52,542 nt of DNA from Acanthopleuribacter pedis (lineage in GTDB: Bacteria > Acidobacteriota > Holophagae > Acanthopleuribacterales > Acanthopleuribacteraceae), in contig NZ_JAFREP010000050.1 in NCBI RefSeq assembly GCF_017377855.1, positions 1-52,542 of the forward strand, written 5' to 3'. The notes beneath the pieces were generated by a model. It did no database searches. It was not told the DNA's origin and saw only the letters and a program-made list of their open reading frames with translations. This document shows positions 44,984-52,542 of the stretch, in pieces (the first letter of the stretch is position 1; each line of letters begins with the position of its first letter). The translations under genes and the position numbers were made by a program.

Positions 44984-45020
44984 GCCTTCGCCGCGGCGCT
45001 GCGGCGGCGAAGGCGCTTTT
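44984..45020 (+). terminator. Intrinsic terminator of the biosynthetic operon
   Basis: GCCTTCGCCGC (44984-44994) pairs with GCGGCGAAGGC (45004-45014), followed by GCTTTT. It lies 73 bases after the dioxygenase stop and just before CRISPR array 3. Confidence 0.85.
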
Positions 45021-45080
45021 GGGCAGTAATCTTCGTGCTGACGTGGATTGCGGCCTTGGATGGAAGGGTCAAGGGCGGAA

Positions 45081-46442
45081 AGCCCCATCCGCGCAACGAC
45101 CCGAGGACCCTTGCGACGGTCACATCCTGACCCACAATCCCGATGCTCTTGTTTCCATCCGCGCAACGACCCGAGGGCCGTTGTGACGGTCAAGCCGTTG
45201 GCTTCGCCTTCCTCGAACCTGTTTCCATCCGCGCAACAACCGAGGGCCGTTGCGACAATAGTGATGTCCCCATGTACGAGACATTTGGGGTTTCCATCCG
45301 CGCAACGACCCGAGGGCCGTTGCGACATCCAAGACAGTATCGGCGACCTAATGGAACAGGTTTCCATCCGCGCAACGACCCGAGGGCCGTTGCGACCGGC
45401 CCCGGATTTTGCGGTACATCTTTTCAGTGTTTCCATCCGCGCAACGACCCGAGGGCCGTTGCGACTCAACAACGTGGCGTTTCGATCCGGCGATACCGTT
45501 GTTTCCATCCGCGCAACGACCCGAGGGCCGTTGCGACATACGCTGAATTCGGAGGCGTATAAGCACATTGTTTCCATCCGCGCAACGACCCGAGGGCCGT
45601 TGCGACAAAAGTTTGCCGCCGGTGGCTTCCTGAACCAAGTTTCCATCCGCGCAACGACCCGAGGGCCGTTGCGACGCTTGAGCCGCTAGATCGGCTTGCG
45701 AGGTTTTGTTTCCATCCGCGCAACGACCCGAGGGCCGTTGCGACCTCAACCCACCCAGCACGCCATCTCATCATAACGGTTTCCATCCGCGCAACGACCC
45801 GAGGGCCGTTGCGACGGGACGATCGCGCAGAACCCAAGGATTGGCCAGTTTCCATCCGCGCAACGACCCGAGGGCCGTTGCGACTTTCCAGTGGTTTAGG
45901 ATCGCCGGAAGTTGCCGGTTTCCATCCGCGCAACGACCCGAGGGCCGTTGCGACACCTCCCCACATCAACAGCCTCGCGGACCGTGGAGTGCAATCCGCT
46001 CCACGTCCCGAGGGCCGTTGCGACTTTCCATGGTTGTAGGATCGCCGGAAGTTGCCGGTTTCCATCCGCGCAACGACCCGAGGGCCGTTGCGACACCTCC
46101 CCACATCAACAGCCTCGCGGACCGTGTGTTTCCATCCGCGCAACGACCCGAGGGCCGTTGCGACCAGCTCGAAAAGTCGGTTATAAACGTCGGTATGGTT
46201 TCCATCCGCGCAACGACCCGAGGGCCGTTGCGACACGTGTCAGCCGTCAAAATCGCCACCAATGTCGTTTCCATCCGCGCAACGACCCGAGGGCCGTTGC
46301 GACTTTCGATCTCTTGCTTTGGCGCGTCCTCTTTAAGTTTCCATCCGCGCAACGACCCGAGGGCCGTTGCGACCTCATGGTCTGGCGTTTCTGCGGTGGC
46401 TCATTGTTTCCATCCGCGCAACGACCCGAGGGCCGTTGCGAC
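45081..46442 (-). CRISPR. CRISPR array 3 (18 good repeats, two decayed)
   Basis: Repeats start at 45151 and continue to 46406-46442 with a period of 69-72 bp; spacers are 32-35 bp. The plus-strand consensus is GTTTCCATCCGCGCAACG then ACCCGAGGGCCGTTGCGAC, so the minus-strand 5' handle is again ATGGAAAC. The repeat at 45081-45117 is degenerate, that at 45151 has one change, that at 45221-45256 is one base short, and that at 45988-46024 is strongly altered in its GTTTCC half. Two repeat-spacer units around it are duplicated (45885-46024 and 46025-46164). The leader is on the right. Confidence 0.98.
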
Positions 46443-46622
46443 TGCAGCCGTTTTAACACACTTATTCCCAGTATGTTAAGAGGCCATTTCCGCAGATGTC
46501 TGTTTTTGAGCCTTCTCTAAACTTGCGAATATTCGCTGACTTCTCGCAAACAACTCGAAACAAACATCTTACAAAACCCGCCGAAGTCCCGGGTTTTTAT
46601 GTTCGCTATAGGTCCGCGGCTC
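46443..46622 (-). promoter_or_regulatory. CRISPR leader of array 3
   Basis: This leader is homologous to those of arrays 1, 2 and 4 and closest to array 4 in its inner part (TGCAGCCGTTTTAACACAC, CAGTATGTTAAGAGGCCATTT, GCGAATATTCGCTG). The outer block CCGCCGAAGTCCCGGG with TTTTTATGTTCGCT is intact. Confidence 0.85.
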
Positions 46623-46844
46623 GCCCGGATCGCTTCGCAACCCACCCCGTTGCACCTCATCAAAAATTAACAAACACCTCTCCCCTTTTTGTTTTCGCCG
46701 CCCCGCGCTTCATGCTTGAATACCTGGATGCGGGCCCAAAACATCCGCCCCGCGGTCGCTCACCGCTTTTCGCCCGCTTCTTTCACCGCATCGCTCTCTT
46801 CAATTGCACTTTACCGCCATCCATCTTTATTAAAGGCGATGCAC

Positions 46845-48473
46845 ATGCACCTTATTTATCGAACCAGTTTGTTCTTTTTGCTTTTTTCTAACCTTCTTCT
46901 CAGCGCGCAGCCCGCGCACCTCAAACCGGGCACCCGCTGGACCTGCCGTCAAAACACCCTGTTCAGCTTGCAGTTGACCCACACCGAGAACGGCGAAACA
47001 CGCACTGTCCCAGGTTATCGCCAGAAGCGCGAAGTTTTTGAAGATCGGGTTGAAGCCGTCGACGCGAATCATCGACCGACCGCGCTGCGCCGGGTGATTT
47101 GGGAAGACCTGACCCTGCCCGGCGATGGTTCGCGGGAACGCAAACCCACCGAAGACGTAACCCTGGCCCTGAAGCACGCAACGCCACACTGGCAGTTTCG
47201 CATCCAATCCGAAAAGACCCTGAAAAGCCTGCTCGGCGATGCCGAGTTCCCCACCCAACCTTTTCAAGACTTTCAGCCCGACTTTGCCACCGCGATGTGG
47301 TTTCTCTTTGACCCCGCTGAATGGGCCGGGCGTAAAGGCGAAATCCTGAGTCTCGCGGACGGCGACGGCAAGGCTTTGGCCGCCTTTAAACTGGGATTGC
47401 AATCCCTCGTCGACGGCGACCTCGGCCCCAACCCCGTCCTCACCCTCGAGGTGGCCGAGGAAACCGAACACGAATCCAAACTCATCCTGGCCGCCAAATT
47501 CGATACCGAGGTACCCGGCATCGAAGGGACGCAGCGCTGCCGGGTCCAAATGACCGGCCATTTTTGGCTGCGCAAAAACGGCCTGCCCCCCCGCGACATC
47601 GTGGTCCACCAAACCTACACCTACCTGGACGCGGCGGAGGGCGGCGTCGACAAACCCACCTGGTTCAACGCGGAGGCGACGCTGCGTGCCGGCTGGGAAC
47701 CGCAACCGGCCTTTGAACACGGCGGCACCCCGGTCACCCCGGAAAAACTCGAACGCGTCATGGCGGCCTCGGGCCTCAACAGTTGGCTGCGCGCCTTCGA
47801 CAACGAAACGACACAACTGGCCGCCCTCCAAACAGCCAATTTGAAACGAAAAAAACGGATCGCACGGTTCGAGCGCTTGACCGCCGACGCCTTTGGTCCG
47901 GCCGCCGTGCGCGCATCGGTGATCGCGCTGCTGCGCCAACGGCTGAGTGAGCAACAGGCCGACGCCCTGCTCTCCCGGTGGGAAGCTTTACCCGCCGCCG
48001 CGGTGGTACGCAATTACCAACCCGTCGACGAGGCCACCTTGGACCAGGGTATTCGGGACCTTTTCGATACGGTGCCCGATGCGCAAAAACACATATTTTT
48101 GATGCGGCGTTTGTTGGCCGGGCAGCGGGTTGACTGGGCCAACCACCACTTCGCCGCGTACCGACAGTCTGTGCTGAGCAACGCGAGCCTGATCGCGAAC
48201 CGCAAGCGACCCAAGCAGCAGGAAAACGCGGTCCGGTATATGTTGGCGGCCCTGTTGCGCGATGCCGAGTTCCGATCACTCGCCGAAAAAGGCCTGTTCC
48301 GCCAATTGATCTACCAATGGCGCGCGGTACCCGAGGCCGAGCTGCGCCCGTGGGTCGAATTCCACGAAAGTGCGCTGGGCACCTGGTGGGCGCGGCTGGT
48401 GCAGATGACCCTGGTCAAAGCCGCCGAAGCCCGCCACGCCGCATTTGAGGAAACCCAACTAAGCCGCAACTAA
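46845..48473 (+). CDS. Exported protein of unknown function (about 542 aa)
   Basis: A signal peptide (MHLIYRTSLFFLLFSNLLLSA) leads into a beta-rich N-terminal half (residues 25-300; RWTCRQNTLFSLQLTHTENGE, VVHQTYTYLDAAEGG), then a helical C-terminal half rich in Arg, Ala and Leu (LKRKKRIARFERLTADAFGPAAVRA, ENAVRYMLAALLRDAEFRSLAEKG). No catalytic motif is recognised; the helical part resembles armadillo/HEAT-type repeats. I chose ATG 46845 because AAAGG lies 8-9 bases upstream; ATG 46839 is two codons earlier. The gene is sandwiched between the leader of array 3 and the distal end of array 4. Confidence 0.75.
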   Translation: MHLIYRTSLFFLLFSNLLLSAQPAHLKPGTRWTCRQNTLFSLQLTHTENGETRTVPGYRQKREVFEDRVEAVDANHRPTALRRVIWEDLTLPGDGSRERKPTEDVTLALKHATPHWQFRIQSEKTLKSLLGDAEFPTQPFQDFQPDFATAMWFLFDPAEWAGRKGEILSLADGDGKALAAFKLGLQSLVDGDLGPNPVLTLEVAEETEHESKLILAAKFDTEVPGIEGTQRCRVQMTGHFWLRKNGLPPRDIVVHQTYTYLDAAEGGVDKPTWFNAEATLRAGWEPQPAFEHGGTPVTPEKLERVMAASGLNSWLRAFDNETTQLAALQTANLKRKKRIARFERLTADAFGPAAVRASVIALLRQRLSEQQADALLSRWEALPAAAVVRNYQPVDEATLDQGIRDLFDTVPDAQKHIFLMRRLLAGQRVDWANHHFAAYRQSVLSNASLIANRKRPKQQENAVRYMLAALLRDAEFRSLAEKGLFRQLIYQWRAVPEAELRPWVEFHESALGTWWARLVQMTLVKAAEARHAAFEETQLSRN

Positions 48474-48490
48474 CCCGGTCGCCGGGTGGT

Positions 48491-49642
48491 GGAGAGATCC
48501 GCGCGGCAGCCCGGGGGCCGTTGCGACGACGTGTATTGCCCGCCCGACGTGAGTGCGGTTTTTCCAGCCGCGCAACGACCCTGCGGCCGTTGCGACTCGA
48601 TGGATCGCTGTTTACCAGGCGACCTACCAGTTTCCATCCGCGTAACGACCTTGGGGCCGTTGCGACTTTATGGTGAGCCTTCACCAGCTTTTGTATGAGG
48701 TTTCCATCCGCGCAACGACCCGAGGGCCGTTGCGACCGCGAGCGCTGGGTGTTCGGTGGCAGGGCCCGAGTTTCCATCCGCGCAACGACCCTGAGGCCGT
48801 TGCGACGAGATTTGGACATCACCTACCCACGGCAATTGGTTTCCATCCGCGCAACGACCCTGGGGCCGTTGCGACTGCATTCATACCCGACCGTGTGGCG
48901 AGTCTTCTGTTTCCATCCGCGCAACGACCCTGGGGCCGTTGCGACATAAAAATCGGTCAGCCACCAGCGGTTGGAATGTTTCCATCCGCGCAACGACCCT
49001 GGGGCCGTTGCGACCACGTCCTGATGACAACGGGAATGCGTGTCGGTGTTTCCATCCGCGCAACGACCCTGGGGCCGTTGCGACGACCGCACGGGGCAAC
49101 AAAATAACGTTTGGGGTGTTTCCATCCGCGCAACGACCCTGAGGCCGTTGCGACCGGGTCCGTATACTTTCGCCACTGCATTGGGATGTTTCCATCCGCG
49201 CAACGACCCTGAGGCCGTTGCGACCGGATATAATGCCGCTTGCTGTGTCGCCTTGGCGTTTCCATCCGCGCAACGACCCTGAGGCCGTTGCGACAGCCAA
49301 GTCGAGAGCAGCGAAAACGTATTAATCGTTTCCATCCGCGCAACGACCCTGAGGCCGTTGCGACAGCCGGCAGCGGCAGCAGTTCGGCATCTCCGATGTT
49401 TCCATCCGCGCAACGACCCTGAGGCCGTTGCGACCGCCAAACAGTGTGGAGGCGTAACCATGACACGGTTTCCATCCGCGCAACGACCCTGAGGCCGTTG
49501 CGACTATCGAGATCAACCCCCACGATATCAACATCAGTTTCCATCCGCGCAACGACCCTGAGGCCGTTGCGACGGTTCGATCCTCTATTTCCGGCCTGCC
49601 GGTGTGTTTCCATCCGCGCAACGACCCTGAGGCCGTTGCGAC
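48491..49642 (-). CRISPR. CRISPR array 4 (16 repeats plus one decayed), mosaic repeats
   Basis: Repeats start at 48560 and end at 49642 with a 69-70-bp period; spacers are 32-33 bp. The eight leader-proximal repeats (49118 onward) carry the array 2 core ACCCTGAGG. Four in the middle (48839-49084) have ACCCTGGGG. The distal ones are mixed: ACCCTGCGG (48560), ACCTTGGGG with CGTAACG (48630), the array 3 core ACCCGAGGG (48700) and ACCCTGAGG (48770). A decayed unit ends at 48527. The minus-strand handle is ATGGAAAC, and the leader is on the right. Confidence 0.98.
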
Positions 49643-49812
49643 TGCAGCCGTTTTAACACACTTATTCCCAGTATGTTAAGAGGCCATTTTCGCAGATGTC
49701 TGTTTTTGTTGCCTTGGCATTCTTGCGAATATTCGCTGGATTATCGCAACCAGCTCAAAACAATCATCTTATTAAATCCGCCGAAGTCCCGGGTTTTTAT
49801 GTTCGCTTGGCA
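49643..49812 (-). promoter_or_regulatory. CRISPR leader of array 4
   Basis: This leader is nearly identical to that of array 3 over the first 55 bp (TGCAGCCGTTTTAACACAC, CAGTATGTTAAGAGGCCATT), then shares GCGAATATTCGCTG and CCGCCGAAGTCCCGGG with TTTTTATGTTCGCTTGG. Homology with the others ends near 49812, which marks the outer edge of the leader. Confidence 0.85.
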
Positions 49813-50592
49813 GGTGCAGAGAGAACAATCTAAGTCTCTCCATTTTATACGCTTAGCAAGAAGAGATTTTCGCATAGCGACACATGGGCGACATCCAAAT
49901 GATCTTTACATATTCTTTACTTAATTCGGCCACAATTTACAAAGAAAGCAGCGGCATCGCTTGGGGTCTCTTAACCTTCCAGCAAGGGCAATTTTACCAA
50001 AAGGGCTTGGTCTGGACAAAGGCCTAAGGAAAAGAGCTTCGAGGGAGCCTGGGCGGCAGGAATCACCAATCTCCCAGTTTGGGGCAAGCACATATGGCCT
50101 CGAAAAGACGACCTGCTAGTTGGAAAGACGAATAGGTTCACCGAAACGGTCAGGCCTTTTGAGACCCGTGATGTTACACCAAGCCTCCCACCCTCATTCT
50201 GTTCAACCAAAACCAGCCAGGAATGGTTTGGGACCAAAAAAGGTTCCAAAACAAAGGCTGTAGAAAACTACTAAAAGATAACAACAAACAGCTAAAAAGG
50301 AATTCCAAAAAGATGCATACGCACGGGAGAGAACTGGTAGAATCGAAAAACCGATCTTAACTGACAACCAGCTGCGCCACCTCCTTTCCAGGCGGCCAAG
50401 AATCCTGAGCCAACTCTTGCCGAGAAGTTGGGATTATCAAAATTAACTTAAGAAATTCGCAAGTAATTGAGATTCTAGAACGGCAAGAAAAAAACCTTGC
50501 GGTAAAACCAGACAACAGGTGGATTAGTTTTTGAAGCCGTGAGAAAAATCGCGAAGACTATTTTTTTTTACGAAGCAATCTGGGAGGAGCAT
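49813..50592. other. Low-GC intergenic region, no gene recognised
   Basis: GC content drops clearly from about 49810 to the right. A 92-codon minus-strand frame (49971-50249) has no ribosome binding site and no domain that I recognise. No inverted repeat or att-like duplication was identified here. The change in composition marks the left edge of a probably acquired segment. Confidence 0.45.
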
Positions 50593-50991
50593 ATGGGCCA
50601 ATTAAAAACAGGATATAAAGTAACCTTTAATTCAATGTTTGATGGCTGGAAGGCAGAGTATGAAATTGTTGACTTGAATAAAGCTGTCATAGCTGCAAAA
50701 AAGTTAAAAATTGGAAGCAAAGAAAACCTTTATTCTGTTGATGAAGATGACAATCTCATGCACAGAAGCGGAAGGGATGTAATTATTGCTGCGTTAAACA
50801 TGGTTTCTCAAAGCGTTTTTACAGAAGCCTTTCCTCACGATGATGATATTGAAAAGGCTTTAAAAGGACTGAGTCACCAATGGTATGTAAACCGAGGGTA
50901 TCCTACGCTTGATGGTTCATCTGGCATTAAGCTGACAAAGGTAAGAGTCCCTAGTTTTTATTACAAAGAGATGGAATTCAAGATTAGTTAG
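50593..50991 (+). CDS. Small protein of unknown function in the low-GC segment
   Basis: This 132-aa protein starts MGQLKTGYKVTFNSMFDGWK after a good GGAGGAGC; an 18-codon upstream extension is possible but less likely. It has mixed alpha/beta character, many Lys and Asp residues and no signal peptide. I do not recognise a family. Its codon use is AT-rich (AAA, GAA, TTT, ATT), unlike the high-GC genes to the left. It lies 130 bp upstream of a CoiA-like nuclease on the same strand and may be transcribed with it. Confidence 0.6.
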   Translation: MGQLKTGYKVTFNSMFDGWKAEYEIVDLNKAVIAAKKLKIGSKENLYSVDEDDNLMHRSGRDVIIAALNMVSQSVFTEAFPHDDDIEKALKGLSHQWYVNRGYPTLDGSSGIKLTKVRVPSFYYKEMEFKIS

Positions 50992-51121
50992 CATAGAAAA
51001 ACAGCCAATTTCAGGAAGAAAAATTGCACAAAAATGTTGACAAGGAGCGCTTGTTGATACTGTTTAAAGATTTACAATGCCTGTAAGGAAATAATTAGCT
51101 TTTGACGGGGGTCAACAAGAA

Positions 51122-52150
51122 GTGCAGATCGCAATCAAAGATACTAAGAGAAGTCGAGCATTCTGGGGAGCTACTGGTTTCCGATGTCCTGGGTGCGATG
51201 GTGAAGTCTTGCCTAAATGCGGTTCAAAAAACGTTCACCACTGGGCCCACACTATTAGTGCGGACTGCGATACTTGGAGTGAACCAGAGGGCGAATGGCA
51301 CCTTTATTGGAAAAGCCTTTTCCCGGAAGATTGGCTGGAAGTGGTTATGGGAGAAAACCGGGAACACCGTGCCGATATCCGAAGACCAGATGGCTTGGTA
51401 ATCGAATTGCAGCACTCTTCGATTCTATTTCCCGAAGCAGAGGAACGGTGTGAATTTTATGGCGACATCATCTGGGTGTTCAATGCCCATCAGTATATCA
51501 GTCGCTGCTCCATACTCTGTTGGCACAATGAATATCCCCCCAGATGGAATGGAGGAGATAAGCCGCCCGAATGGTTTGGAAAAGGAAGTTGGAATACAGA
51601 CCTTACATTGAGTTGTCCCGATCAAATATGGAGTAGAAACTCGGAATTTCACTCTTCTACCGATAAAGGGTCGCTTTCAATTTCTGTTTCCATGAGCGAG
51701 GTGAACGAAGATTTAGCAAGCGCAAGTTTTATATCATGGGATATAAAAAAGGTTCTCGAAAGAATTGTTCATTGCAAGGAGCGTTTGAGGCATTTTGCAG
51801 GCAAAGACAATAAAATAATCGAATGGTCATCGAAGCTAAAAAAGGCCGAAGAAGAATTGGCAAGCTGGGATACCTCTATCTGCTTTTTGAAACAGGCGGT
51901 GCCTGTAAATGCTGAAGAGTTTAAACTTGTTGAAGTGGCAGGGGTTCAAATTGAGGGTGTACCATTACGGATTAAATGGTCTCACCCCCGCCAAGCTTTT
52001 TCTGAATTAGAGTGCCCTTATCTCTGGGATTTCGACAAAGACTATATCCTCTTTTTTCCTGCCGTCGAAGCAAAGCGACAGGTTAAACCTTTTCTTGAGA
52101 GTGTGTTGCTCAAAAAGAACGCTGTGATTGCGGCTTTGCGGAAGATCTAA
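51122..52150 (+). CDS. CoiA-like nuclease with N-terminal Cys-rich (zinc-finger-like) region
   Basis: This 342-aa protein opens with a Cys/His segment typical of competence protein CoiA and related proteins (FRCPGCDGEVLPKCG, then NVHHWAHT), followed by a PD-(D/E)xK-type nuclease core: EWHLYWKSLFP, then EHRADIRRPDGLVIELQHSSI, in which the Asp of RADI and the ExQ of IELQHS match the metal-binding residues. The remaining 200 residues hold a coiled-coil-like stretch (KLKKAEEELASW) and no known domain. The start is GTG 51122. CoiA promotes recombination of incoming DNA, but CoiA-like nucleases also occur as orphans on mobile elements. Low GC suggests transfer. Confidence 0.75.
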   Translation: MQIAIKDTKRSRAFWGATGFRCPGCDGEVLPKCGSKNVHHWAHTISADCDTWSEPEGEWHLYWKSLFPEDWLEVVMGENREHRADIRRPDGLVIELQHSSILFPEAEERCEFYGDIIWVFNAHQYISRCSILCWHNEYPPRWNGGDKPPEWFGKGSWNTDLTLSCPDQIWSRNSEFHSSTDKGSLSISVSMSEVNEDLASASFISWDIKKVLERIVHCKERLRHFAGKDNKIIEWSSKLKKAEEELASWDTSICFLKQAVPVNAEEFKLVEVAGVQIEGVPLRIKWSHPRQAFSELECPYLWDFDKDYILFFPAVEAKRQVKPFLESVLLKKNAVIAALRKI

Positions 52151-52542
52151 CAACTGGTATTACGATCACGGTTTGGATGGTGGTCATCAATTCCCTATGA
52201 AGCCGTTGTCGGCGATCCGATGGGATAGGGCTAGTCGTGGTTGCCAACTTCTATGAAGAAGTTGGGGGCGGTCAGACAGCTACGAATTAATTCAGCATCT
52301 TTGAAGAGCATCGAAAAGGCATAAGGTTGTCGCCTGAACCTTCGGACAGCATGAAAAAGTGAGGTAGAATGCACCAACTTCCAGAATTAGGAGCACTCGT
52401 TGCGTAAGCCTCGCCTGCGTGGCCCAAGCGTGAACAGGAATTTCAGAAGGCGAGCATAAGGATCAGCGGGAGCGGTGTCAATCCCAGAGGCAAATGTTTG
52501 GTGCCATCGCTACCAGGTTGGAATACCACCGCGCATCCTTGA
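52151..52542. other. Right end of the window, no protein gene recognised
   Basis: No frame here has coding character. The last 110 bases contain GGATCAGCGGGAGCG and GGTTGGAATACCACC, which resemble conserved segments around the L1 stalk of 23S rRNA, but the match is patchy and the segment runs off the window. I do not call an rRNA. Confidence 0.3.

Noticed and set aside
49971..50249. 92-codon minus-strand frame in the low-GC region
   Set aside because: No start signal, no recognisable family, composition not clearly coding.

Overview
The window is mostly high-GC DNA with Gram-negative features: a TonB-dependent receptor, signal peptides on several exported proteins, OmpR-type two-component genes, and a very large assembly-line biosynthetic gene. 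Many intergenic repeats and large uncharacterised exported proteins suggest a big-genome, secondary-metabolite-producing bacterium such as an acidobacterium or a myxobacterium-like lineage. No rRNA, tRNA or other taxonomic marker is visible, so that assignment is only a guess.

Layout. Positions 1-390 are a 66-bp minisatellite. It is followed by a PhyH-type dioxygenase (442-1254), a translationally coupled ArsR repressor/SRPBCC pair on the minus strand (1524-2395) and a GAF histidine kinase (2618-4102). CRISPR array 1 (4195-4649) and its leader come next. Then come an exported protein (5219-6001), a minus-strand operon of response regulator, sensor kinase and TonB receptor (10973 down to 6549), a 22-bp tandem repeat and a small exported protein. 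CRISPR array 2 (about 12174-13873) follows. The next block holds a 1361-aa exported DUF3857/transglutaminase/TPR protein, a membrane protein, a divergent methyltransferase/glutathione-S-transferase-like pair and two large membrane-anchored proteins (21640-25368). About 1.6 kb without a convincing gene precedes the biosynthetic operon.

Biosynthetic operon (27071-44911, plus strand). A 4197-aa megasynthase has the order FAAL - ACP - FAD amine-oxidase-like domain - KS - AT - KR - ACP - C - A - PCP - E. Six small genes follow: a 3-hydroxyacyl-CoA dehydrogenase-like protein, a stand-alone ACP, an acyl-CoA dehydrogenase-like protein, a seryl-tRNA-synthetase-like amino acid:carrier-protein ligase, a MaoC-type hydratase and a TauD/SyrP-like Fe(II)/2-oxoglutarate dioxygenase. 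The first four look like a cassette that loads an amino acid (chemically, serine fits best) on the free ACP and oxidises it twice to aminomalonyl-ACP, a PKS extender unit. The unusual point is that a class-II aaRS-like ligase takes the place of the adenylation enzyme or FkbH-type loader of the known routes. The predicted product is a fatty-acylated amino-hydroxy-acyl amino acid of unknown structure. No thioesterase is present. A strong terminator closes the operon.

Right end. CRISPR array 3 (45081-46442), an exported protein (46845-48473) and CRISPR array 4 (48491-49642) follow. All four arrays share a conserved leader of about 170-210 bp on the right-hand side, are read on the minus strand, and use related 37-bp repeats in three sequence classes. 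No cas gene lies in the window. The last 2.7 kb is clearly lower in GC and carries an unknown 132-aa protein and a CoiA-like nuclease with an N-terminal zinc-finger-like region, which suggests acquired DNA.
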